Source: Piper betle (taxonomy: Eukaryota; Streptophyta; Magnoliopsida; Piperales; Piperaceae). From it: a DNA stretch of 64,000 nt. This document shows, piece by piece, positions 48,863 through 60,200 of the stretch. The stretch covers positions 1-64,000 of the forward strand of contig JAURVB010014744.1 of the NCBI GenBank assembly GCA_033002965.1. Reading direction: 5' to 3'. How positions within the stretch are numbered: the stretch's first letter is position 1; every line of letters begins with the position of its first letter. The translations under genes were made by a program, and so were the position numbers. The notes beneath the pieces were generated by a model. The model was given only the letters and a program-made list of their open reading frames with translations. It was not told where the DNA came from and did no database searches.

Positions 48863-51777
48863 TGTAACACTCGTTTCGGCTCACCCGCGAACCGATCCGA
48901 AAATGTCACTGCGTGACCGAACCATTCGCTAATCTACTGGGTTCGGTTAAGCTCGACCCGGATCTGCCCTCGGCGTCTCAAGATGGAGATGCAAACATGA
49001 AATGCATGAATGGGAACAATTGGGTTCTAACGCGGTCCTACATGCATGCTATGATGTACAAGCAAAAACAAGACAAAACAATAAATGAGAAACCAAAAGA
49101 AAATATATACTACTACGTAAAAACGGACAGAGTTTCCCTAAAAGTGCAATAAGGGCCAACCTGTCCACAACAAAGGTATATAAATATTTTATGAAAATAC
49201 GATAACACATAGCAATCTATCATGACATTCAATCATTATCTCATTTGTTTTCATCTAAGCTGAGGCTGAACTCCAAGGCTCCCTACTCATTCACATCTAT
49301 CTGTTCATTTCATAACAAGCAATTCATCAAGACAAAACATTCTAATAATCATTCACACAGCATTAAACAACCATCATTATACATTACACGCGGCAGGTAC
49401 ATGTGTGCGCGGTTCCGTACTGCTCCGCAGTCCCGACAGCTTTCATCGCGTCGCATTCCTCACCTACATATATATAGAAAAACCGTCAGTAACGAGTGTT
49501 ACCGGCCCAGAAAATAACTAATATCAATCTGGCACAGGAGAGCAAACTCTCCTGTTGAATGAAAACCATATACTTCCTCAAGAACTCTCATCAGGGCACA
49601 TATGGGAGCCGTCGCCCTCGGGTCGACAGCGTCCCCCTTTCTTTCTCATTCTCATACCTTGGTCATTTCTCTATCGCTTCTCGCATCAAATCTCATTCCT
49701 TTCCGCCCTCTGCACCTTCCATATTACTCCTGGCCTTGAGTACGAAGGCCGAGCACTCTCAGGCAGTCGCCTTTAGTACCCTTTGAAACCACAAGTCTAG
49801 ACATGCACTGCATTGCAGTACCCGTGAACCTCCACACTTCTCCGGGTTTGAGGAACTCAAAGGTGGAGTTGTCAGGATCCCTCGGGAATGAAACGGCCCG
49901 CACACCATTCCAGAGCCCACTATCGACACACACGTGCCCGCTCGCGTAGCACGGTAGTCGGATTTCCCTCATTCAATCTCTCACAAAAATGCGAAAACTA
50001 TACATATATATAGGTCTGGGTTGGGATTTATACAATAGGCCCGAAGGCAACGTGAGCTGGATCTGAAGTTCGAAAATAAACTCGAGGGATCTCATCCTCG
50101 AGGGTTATTAATCCGAGAAAATTGTTGGCTAAATGGCCCGAGTTAAGTGGGATCCGATAAAACGCCACTTAACACGTCCTGCATGTAATAAATCAAATAC
50201 ACAATAGAATAGCGTAAAACAGAGAACGAGTCCTAAACGGACCTGGTAGAAGCTCCAAACGGGTCCACGCGCCTAGGCGGCGAGCTCCTACACCGTACCT
50301 ACACAATCAAGCTAAAAACTAATGCCCGCATGATGAATCACACATCCTATAGCATGCACACACAATCAACACAATCACGCATCAATCAACACACATCAAC
50401 CTATATCAATTCTAGCAAGTCTACTTAGGCTAGTTTGCATTAGATCATGATCATTACCTAGTTACCCTAATTAGTTTCTTAGCCTCCATTTTTAACACCA
50501 CTCAATCAAACAAATTTCATATTTTATCCTTAATCAAATCTACATTTATATATATTATTATAACACACAATTCACCAATCCTAGCATGCAATTCTAATAA
50601 TCAATACTTTCAAATAATTAAGTTAAAATAAATTATACCTCGCGTCGTCGAAAATCGGCGACGGCTAGGGTTTCCGTTTCGTGGCTCGAAACTCGAATTC
50701 GGCACCTAGCGGCGTCCGAAGTCTGATCAGATTGGACCGGGTGCGTTCGGCGGATGATCCGGTGAATTTCCCACGAATCCAATTTTCGGCGGTTCCGACG
50801 GTTTTCCGGCGAGTGTCGGCAGTTTTCGGCGGATTCCGACGGTTTTCCGGCGATGATTCGGGACAGGGCAATCAGGGGGTCTATCGGCACCAGCTCGACG
50901 AGCTTGGTCCGATGGTGGTGTCAAACAATGTAGCCGGGGCGGCGATGGCTGTCGGCGGCGGCGTCGAAAATGGGTGGCGGCGGCGGCGTGCTCCGATCGG
51001 GGCTGCGGCCGGCCTCGACGGCGGTCGGGATGATGGGGGAAACGTCGGCGACGGCGAGAGGGTGAGACTGGTGGTCACAGCGGCGGCGACGGCGACCGAA
51101 CGGCGGCGGAATCCGGCCCGGAGTGGCGACGGCCGAGGCGGCTTCGTGGCATCGCGGCGGCGCGCCGGCAGGCGATCGGTGGCCGGGGTCGGTCGGGGCG
51201 GCACGGCGACGGCACGGCAAGGCGGAGCGGCGTCGATCGGTGGCAGTGCGGCGGCGGCGAGCGGCAGCACACAACGGCGAGGGTTTGGGTGAAGAAGGGT
51301 CGGGAGGGAGAAGAAATGCTCTAGTGGCAGTTTCGTAAATAAGTATTGACTCGATTCCTACTCGAGTCAAAATAATAACTAGTTCGTAATAAATTCTAAA
51401 AAAAATCTAGAAAAATATGGAAAAATTCCATAAAATAAAACAAACACAACAACATCCAAATGGCATGCTCTATAACTAATAACCCACCCGAATATAATCC
51501 AACGCGTCCTAACGCGTTATTCGGCCTAAAACTATTTCTACGATCAAACATATAAAAAGAAAAAAATACTGCATACTTTCATATATTCTGATAACTCATA
51601 TCTCACCATCTTCTCGACGTTATCATCATATATTCAGGTACACTTGACTCTCATTGCTCATAACTCACGGCTGGCCTCGACTCAGCACACGGTTCATGAA
51701 ATTGACTCGACTCGAACCAACGGTTGAACCGACTGGTTCGGTAACGTAAAACCCTGACTCGAGTCACGGGTTTTACA
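48863..51777 (-). mobile_element. Probable solo LTR, 2.9 kb, minus orientation
   Basis: On the minus strand the element begins TGTAAAACCCG at 51777 and ends CGAGTGTTACA at 48863, giving the TG...CA ends of an LTR with a short inverted terminus. The flanking pentamers TATGT and TCTGT agree at four of five bases. No primer-binding site, polypurine tract or retroelement protein adjoins either side, so it is more likely a solo LTR than one end of a full element. Inside, in minus orientation, are the GAGTC palindrome (51345-51370), TTATTTACGAAACTGCC, a CGG-rich domain (50640-51330) and an AT-rich middle. A compact hairpin, CAGGAGAG...CTCTCCTG, lies at 49536-49555. The 35647 fragment is its truncated relative. 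The superfamily is probably Ty3, an inference without protein evidence. Confidence 0.65.
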
Positions 51778-52379
51778 TCTGTCCTTGTGTTTTATGCCTT
51801 GCTAATTTTTAATCCGTGATTTCAATGAAAAGGGCGCGGCGCTTGGACGCAAGCGTCATAGTTTTCCATCAAGCGAAGACACGTGAAATCCGTGCACAAA
51901 CATCAATATCTTATATTATTTTAATTTTTTTATTATGTGTTTTAATAAAATATTTTATAAAATATTTTTTACCGGGTTTTAATAAATTATTTATTTTGTG
52001 TGATATTAAAAATAGAAATAACTTTTTGAAAAAAATTTTGCCTTGTAAATTTAAAAACTCATTTGGTACTTTATATTTAAATATAAAAATCAGAATACGA
52101 AGATGAATAGTAAATGCCAATATTATAACATTAAAATACATATTTAGATGTAAATATTATCACGAGATACTGAATAGCAAAAAATACATGTTTTACTAAA
52201 TAATATTGCTAATTGATTAAAATATTTTAAGAAAAAACACAAAAAAATTAAATACATTCTGTATAGTGTAAACAAATAAAACACTAGAGTTCGTGCAATC
52301 TTGTTATTACAAATAATTTTCTTTTTATTTTTTAACATTGGGAACAATATATAAAAAGGAATTATAGGCGACAACGCTC
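51778..52379. other. AT-rich intergenic, no gene recognised
   Basis: Low-GC sequence with no supported feature beyond the LTR target-site flank at its left edge. Confidence 0.5.
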
Positions 52380-52700
52380 TCATCCTAGCTAGGCTAGCAA
52401 AATAGTGTTACGAGGCATCTTACATAATTTACCAGGCATATTACAAGTACTACAAACTAGTTTAAGAGCATCTTTACAAAAGTGAGAGGATGGTTTCTTT
52501 TCACTGTAGGCTCGGAAAACATGTCAACAATCCATCAAAATATGGGCTGTGGTGGTCTTGCTGTCTTGCATAGATGCTTTAGGAAGAAATCAAAGACCCA
52601 GAAGCTCAGCGTGGAGGGCATTGGAAGCTTTCCCTGAACTTGTAATAATATGACTGATTGACATTATTATTTCAAATAATTGTTGCCTTGCATCAATGAA
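52380..52700 (-). pseudogene. RNase H-like (RVT_3 type) retroelement relic
   Basis: On the minus strand, frames with stops read SNALHAELLGL and then ASMQDSKTTTAHILMDC. This resembles the AEL...A and (E)SD-containing segments of RNase H-like domains in plant LINE-type elements. The downstream frame SHFCKDALKLV fits the same domain. It is too short and broken to be functional. The assignment is from motif spacing only. Confidence 0.4.
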
Positions 52701-52710
52701 GGCCGGTGAA

Positions 52711-52892
52711 GTAGGAGAGGATGCTATGGCTTCCCGGATCAAACCAGATGAGAAGGATTGAGCTTGAAAATCCGAAACTCAAGCTCATAGAATAAGGGGT
52801 GTTAGGAGAGAATGCTATGGCTTCCCGGATCAAACCAGTTGAGAAGAATTGAATCTGAAAATCCGAAACTCAAGCTCATTGAAGAATGTGCG
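52711..52892. repeat. 91-bp tandem duplication
   Basis: Copies at 52711-52801 and 52802-52892 share ATGCTATGGCTTCCCGGATC and GAAAATCCGAAACTCAAGCT with few differences. They abut the RNase H-like relic and may be part of the same dead element. Confidence 0.85.
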
Positions 52893-53505
52893 CAGTGTTT
52901 GTTACATGCTTTGTGCTCTCAGCAGATTCTTTGCTTTCACGAGTGAAGATAATAGAATTTCTAGTTTACGAAATTTCGTCAATCATGAGAAGCCATTGTG
53001 AGTCAAAGTTTTGGCGAGAAGAGGACTTACAAGCTTTGGGAAGAAATGAGATAGTATCCATTTCATTTTCCAATGCAGGTTATTTACTCGGTGTATTCAG
53101 GGTTCCAAACTAAAGTGTTTAGAAAGTTGGATTATTTTTAAATAGTTTCAGTTGCCAATATGAGATCGGCAGTTTCCAAATTTGGCCTGTTTATATATAG
53201 CATAAATCTCATATCTAAATATAATAAGAGAAGGAATTTTTTTCCAAATTTACTCTAGAAGGGTATTGTTCTCTCTTTAATTGTTATGTCTCTAGGTGCA
53301 CTGATTGAATTATATCTCTTAAAAAAATATATTATCGAAGACGTTACACCTTTTCTATTAAAAAAAGATTATGATTTCAAATCATTATGTTTTTGGTTTT
53401 TTAATATCTATTGGTTATTATACCAGAGTATTGCATAGGTATTTTTACTAGTTATTACTATATAGTATACAAAAAGTCTTTTATTATTATTCAACTTCCA
53501 ATAAC

Positions 53506-53853
53506 TAGGGCTCCTAAACAAGCGAGCGAGCCAAATTTTCAAACTCGATTCAAATAGCTTTGAAATTCGTTCTAACTCAACTCGAATAATTCGAAGTTCG
53601 TTCAAACTCGATTTGAGATTAAATGAGTTTTGAATGTATATATTTTAAATTGACTATAATATTTTTTATATTATTTTATTTCAACTCTGTTTTCGAATAC
53701 ACTTTAGCTGTTTAGTTTTGAAGAAATCGAAATTAGATCATTTGAAAGCTCAAAATTAACTTGTTTGGGAGCTCAAAATCAATTCGATTATAAAGTCGAA
53801 AGTAAATTACGAGCTGAATTAGTTTAATTAAACTGGCTTAATTATCAACCCTA
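53506..53853. mobile_element. hAT-type MITE, 348 bp
   Basis: The ends TAGGGCTCCTAAAC and (reverse complement of the right end) TAGGGTTGATAAT are inverted. The flanks CCAATAAC (53498-53505) and TCAATAGC (53854-53861) match at six of eight bases, fitting an old 8-bp duplication. The interior repeats TCAAACTCGATT/AACTCGAA motifs, as many plant hAT MITEs do. No coding capacity. Confidence 0.65.
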
Positions 53854-54232
53854 TCAATAGCTGATATAAAAACGAACTTATACAAGAACATTAGTTTTGA
53901 TGATACTAAGTATTCTCTTAATTAAATAAAGGAGAAAGTGTTTTAGGCATTCCGTCACACGTAAGAATAACTATTAATTTAATTTATTTTTTAAATAGTT
54001 TTCTTTTAGGAAGTGAGTAGCTATTAATTGAGTTTGGTTTTTGGTTATAAAACATGTTTTCCAAAATTGTGGTTTAAGTAAAATAAAACAGCGGGTGGGG
54101 TGAAAACTGAAAGCAAAATGGAGGCGAGTACACCACCTAGGGCTCAAATCAATTCTTAAGCCCCTTCCTAAACCCCGCCATTGCCGCCGTCGACGTCGCC
54201 GTCGCTCGACGTCGCCGTCGCCCGGCGATTTA

Positions 54233-54240
54233 TAGGGTTT
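54233..54240 (+). promoter_or_regulatory. Telo-box in the NUP107 leader/promoter
   Basis: TAGGGTTT (AAACCCTA on the other strand), about 50 bp upstream of the ATG and just after a CGTCGCCGT-rich stretch. Telo-boxes are common near transcription starts of plant housekeeping genes. Confidence 0.55.
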
Positions 54241-54288
54241 CTTTTCCTACGCCGCACTCTTTTCCTGTGCAAAAGAGAGACGAAGAGA

Positions 54289-57200
54289 ATGGACGTCGAC
54301 GATGTCCCATTTCCCAGCTACTTCGATCCGGAGTCCGCCGGCAGGGAACAGTATCGTCGCTACAGGTTCTTCCTTTCTCCTTCCCTTGCATTTCTTACGT
54401 TTTTTTGGTTGGTTTTGCAAGTTTTTTGTGGCGGGGATGGGGATTCTCGGCGCATTCATGCGAACTACTGGTGAAATTTGTTTATTGGAAGTGGGAAATG
54501 CTCAGTCATTTCTTTTTTGTCAGCAATTGCGTGTGGGCATTTTCTTTTTCAAAGGGGAAATCTTTTTTAAAAAGGAAATTATTGAAATTATTCTTATTTA
54601 TTTTTGATTAGATGAACCGTGCCTTGTTGTAACTTGTTAACTGGTAAAGGATTTGATTTATTAGCCAGTCTTAACTCGTAAGTTTGTTTTCAGGTTTGCA
54701 TATGCTTACTTTGTCTGACTCTATATGAATTTTGTAATGATTTGCTATGCAGGAACAGGAAAAGGCCGTCACTGGCTAATGCTGCTCCATTTCAAGATGC
54801 TTCGGCATCAAAACTTGCAGAAGCAAGTTATCTTTATCACGGGGATATCAATCAAAGACCACGCAATACTGCTCTTCTTTTGGAAAGAATAAAACTGGAG
54901 GCAGATAATCTTGAGCTTGATGGACTGGAAGGCGTGTCAAGTCCTGCAATGTCATCATCTAAGAGAAGAGCATCAATGGATGGTCTAAGACCAGTTAAGG
55001 ATGAGGATGATGTGGAATTAGATCGCCCAAGTGGCAGTCCATTGCAACTATCTGCCAGGCTTGAAGATGAGTCTCTTACAGACGGGGGCGAGACTACTTA
55101 TGGCTTATTTGCATCTTTACTTGATTCTGCTGTGCAAGGTATGCTGTCAATATTTTTGCCAGATTGCTCATTTATATTTCCTTATATAGCTAAACCTTTG
55201 CAGGTCTTATGCCGTTTTCTGATCTTATTTTGCGTTTTGAGAAGGCATGCCGAGAAGTGGCCGAGTCAATTACGTATGTATTTCTTAAGGATGCAGTCTT
55301 GCAATATTTGTTTAGTGATCATTGTGTAACTTTTTTTGCTCTAAGTGACTATCCATTGATATTGTTACTTCTTCAATTTTGATTTTTGGCTCACATTGTA
55401 GATGATGCTTAAAGTTACAATGCCATAGCGGGCAAGTCAATGTTTGCTGAAGGATACCAATGACCAATGCATACATACAAACCACTTGAACTCTCTTATT
55501 CATTTGTAGAAATCCAGTTAGAAAAAGTTCATATATTGAAATTTGAAAATCTAAAGGTTATGTAGGAAGGTTTATAATCTGCTTAGAAACTATAGAAAAT
55601 GTTTCTGTGGGTCAAGGATCATCTTTATTTCGTTATATCTATATACCCCCTCCCCCCTTCCTCCCCACCTTACTGGTGTTGGTAGCAAAATTCATTTTTG
55701 TCTTCCACCATGTTCCCAAGAGATGTCAAATTCATTCAGTATTTGACATTTTTTTCTTTTCTTTTCTTCCACCATGTTCCCAAAAGATGTCATGGACATG
55801 GACTGCTAAAATTTTGTTCATGTGATTATTTGTAGAAAGTTTTGAACCATTTGCTATAATGTAGTTATGGAAATACGGGAAGGCATCGAATAGTTGAGGA
55901 TAAATTGCTCAGGCGGAAGTCTAGATTATTGTTGAATGAAGCTGCTTCATGGTCTCTTCTTTGGCATCTATTTGGAAAAGGTGACTTTTATAAAAACGTT
56001 CTAATATTCCTTGTTTGATGCATACCTACCTACAATGGAGGAGATGAAAATTCTCTTCTAATATTCAGGCTTTTTTGTTGATTTTTATCGTGAGAAGTAG
56101 ACCAATTATGAAAACAATATTTAAAGATAGTTAGGATCTGAATCTGGGTTAGCAGTGTACAAGCATGGTTAGTTTCTTTGTGTAAAGAGAAATTCATGAA
56201 ATCGGGAGCTTTCTTTTACTGTTACAACACAAAACCTGGAACATGCCGAGTGAGCAAAAGGAAGGATGCCTTGTGTGGAGCAAGTAATGCTTCTGATAAA
56301 TGATGTTCAATATTATATTATTGATGATAACAAGAATATCAAGTTCAGAAGTAGCCAATTCAGTTGCCAATATATGCATGAAGGAGTTACCTAGGCTTGT
56401 TTTGTGTGAGATCCTCAGCTCAATTATCTGGATATTCTATGCTCTGTGAAAAAAAGAGAGCCTGCTGTTGTATAGCAACTGACTCCTTGTCATCCTCTCG
56501 GATTATTGCAAATTGTTTCCAATGCCGGTCTCTTTTTGCTTACTTGTACGTTATGGGTTGCTTTGGCCAGCTTGGCACAAGTTTGCATCATTAATCTGCG
56601 ACAAAATGATTTCTTGATTCCGAGGTTTAGTGCGTGTAGTATGTTGATGACTGGAGGCATAATTGATGATTCTTTTATTCATTAACAAGGTAGCATAGAA
56701 GTCAATTGACAAATAGAGCTTCATGCTTCCAAACTGATGCTTTTAGTGGTGAATGCATCTGTTGACTGTTCTATGTGTAGAGTTTCTTGTTGGCTAGTAT
56801 ATATTTTGTCTTAATAAGTTTTGTGGCATGTTTAACTGGTTGCTTCCATTTACTGTTTTCAGGAACTTCCTATTTAACTTATTATTTTTCATTTCTTTGC
56901 AGGATCTGATGAAATACCCGAAATCTTAAAACTAGTAGGAAAAATGTTATGTTTATCTCTCTTTATTTACTGAATTTTTAGTTGCTGGTAAATAATTCTT
57001 TGGTATTGTGCTTTTTTTAATAGTCTCCGACAACGTCGCATTTGGCTGCTTGTCAGTTCGTTGTTGTCGACCATACTGCTCAGTTGTGTCTGAGGATCAT
57101 TCAGTGGCTAGAAGGAATTGCTTCAATTGCTCTTGAGGTGGACGAAAAGGTTGAGTGCATCTCATATTCTCCCTTATGCCCCTTTCTATGGCTATTGCTC

Positions 57201-60200
57201 TTGTTGCTTCGTGGACTCTAGAATTTCTGTTCATGCTGTTGCTGGTTTTTGTAGCTTTTTTATACTAGCCTCTAGTATAAATGACTTGTCATACTTAGAA
57301 GTAGTTACCACGGAGTTTAAGCGAACTTTTATATAGCTGCTGAATGTCTTTTATTTTCTCACTTACAATAATGCAAATTTGTGTAATCTTTGTTTATTTC
57401 AAGATTAACATTTTGTATATTACTTTAAACTAAGTGAGAGAATTTTTATGTAAGGTTTGTGTCACAGGTCCATTAGTAAGAAAACCTTATGTCCTTGCTG
57501 GCATAAAAAAAAGATACGGAACACTTAGTTTTTCAACTTTCAAAAGTTTTGTTCATGATGCAGCATTTGCTCTTACTGTGAATGAGTGGCTGTGGTTTTT
57601 TGTGCTTGACCTTTTCTTTTATGTACTTGTTTTGTTGGTTTAGTGAAGCATGTTTAGTGCCTTTTAATGCATGAGGGTGTGAAGCTAAGGGACAGGGGTG
57701 TCATTATACTGTTGTAGTACCTGTGTACTTTTTATTGGTCTCATCTTATTGTAAAAACATCTCCCAAAATCAGGACTTGTGGATCAATTTAAGATCTAAT
57801 GATTAAAATCTAGGCTCAGTTAATTTCTAATACAATGTGCAATGGAAATTGAGGATAACTAGCAATTTAGAAATTAGACGAACTCTTAAATTGACAAAAA
57901 GAAGAATTTTGAAGAGAAAGATATAAAGTCAAAATGAGAGAAAAAGTTAGACGAAGAAAGTAGAAGGAAAAAAAACTTGGAAAAGGAGGCACACAACCAA
58001 TTTAATAATCCATCAAAAGTCATCTACGTGGAATAGGAGGCTACTCCTCATTTAGAAGGAAAGATAAACAACCCTAATAAAATATTTCCTAAAATATCCT
58101 TACTTTAAGAAATGAAATTACAAATGTATCCCAAACAAAATAACAGTAATCTAAACTAAGATATACAAAATAATAACTAATAGAAAGATGCCCTGCATCA
58201 TTTTCCATATGAAATATGCTTCTTCTTCTTCTTCTTCTTTTAAATCATGGACCGCATTAGGGTATGTCCTTGCCATGTCTCTAGATGACCTGATGCACTT
58301 GGCCGTGGACAAAATTATTTGATTTATTGATGCCACTGCTACTGCTCACCCATTTTTCTTTAATTGTTAGGTTGTCCAGAAATCATATGAAAGAAATGTA
58401 AAATTTGGAGATCAAAAATTTCCTTGTGTTTGGTTGTCCAGAAATTTAGTCAAAGGAAAGTTATTTTCATTTAAAGCAAGTCTATGTAAAAATTTTACAA
58501 AGTAACTTTTTCTTGTAAAAAACAAAAAAAAAATTGAGGGAAGTTTTGGGAGGCACTCATGGGAAAGAAATATTTCATTTTCATCTTATTTTCTAACTAT
58601 CCAAACATATAAAATATGATATCTTTAAAATTTTTATGTCATTTCATTTCCATTTCCTATACGTTATGTTCATGTCAACCAAACAGACCCTAAGAAACAT
58701 TTTTTCCACGTGTAACTTCTTAGTTAAGTATTTTGCTTTGTGTATGCCTCATTGCGTGATCTGTACTCCTTAGCATCTGGTCAATTGTACAGGTCAGAGG
58801 ATGTCATGTTGGGTCATATCTTCCTAGCTCTGGTGTCTGGCATCATACACAAAGGTTACTGAAGAAAGATAAGACAAATTCCTCCATCGTTCAACATTTA
58901 GATTTTGATGCTCCAACTCGGGAAGTAGCCCAAAACCATCCTGACGATAAGGTAAATTTTCTCTTTGCTTTAACATTTTCATAATAACTTGTGGCAATTA
59001 TTTTCCCCTGAAGATAGGTTAGTTTTAGCTTTTAAACATGAAGTGGATTTGCTGTATATACAAACTTGAGTGTTTCCTTGAATGGCTTATGCTAAATGAT
59101 AGGACATTCTCCAATGGTCAATTTTACTTCTTGTCTCTTGTAAAATCTTCTGTTTTTTTGGCTGTTTGACTGTTGCCAGAAACAGAGTTGGATTCTTTAT
59201 GGTTTGTTTAGTACCCATTTTATGTTCAAACAAGATCATCTCCTTAAAGGTGAGGCACGAGGAAGCAGGCCTTACTTCCCCTAGAGTTTGTGAGAATGAA
59301 TAAACACCCCTATGGAGTTTTTGCTTAAATTATGTTATAAAATTCATTATTTGCTAAAAATAATAGATACTTGTGATCAGAAACAAGATGAATCCCTTCT
59401 TGAAGATATTTGGGTCCTCCTAAAGGCTGGACGACTTGAAGAAGCATGTGAGCTTTGCCGATCTGCTGGACAGGTAAAAACATTGGGCCAAGTATCGAGT
59501 TTGTAAAAATTATCACCTTCACTCTGAGGAGAGTGATTACTTTTTTCTTCCTGAAGCCTTGGAGGGCTTCAACTATATGTCCGTTTGGTGGGATTGATCA
59601 TTTTCCATCAGTAGAAGCTTTGGCAAAGAATGGTAAAAATCGACCTTTGCAAGCAGTAGAATTAGAAAGTGGAATTGGGCATCAATGGCGTCTTTGGAGG
59701 TGGGCATGCTACTGTGCATCAGAGGTATGCAGTGACTGGTTTGACTGGCCATATGCGGACAATATTTCTAAATTTTTGTTTAAGTTCATTTTTGGATATG
59801 ACAATATTCATTGGCTCTTTATTAGAAAATTGCACAGCACGATGGAGGAAAATTTGAAGTAGCTGTCTATGCTGCTTCAAGTAGTAATCTGAAACGTCTT
59901 CTGCCTGCCTGTATGGATTGGGAGGTAAACTCTTTCCGTCTGGTTATGTTTTTGCCAATTGTATGAGTAACATACTCTTCTCATATGTTTTTGGATATAA
60001 TCTACCGGTGCTTGTAGTCTGCCTGCTGGGCGATGACAAAATCGTGGTTAGATATTCAAGTAGACTTGGAATTGGCCAGCTTTGAACCAGGTAGGCTGGA
60101 ACAATTGAAGAGTTATGCAGATGCTATTGATAGTTTTGGAAAAGATGAAGAGGCTTTGCAGCCAACAATGGGTTCAGAGGGTTGGCCTTATCATGTAATT

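Noticed and set aside
50681..51370. 203- and 149-codon frames in the CGG-rich LTR domain
   Set aside because: They overlap on opposite strands, have no family resemblance, and have composition like the other GC-rich modules.
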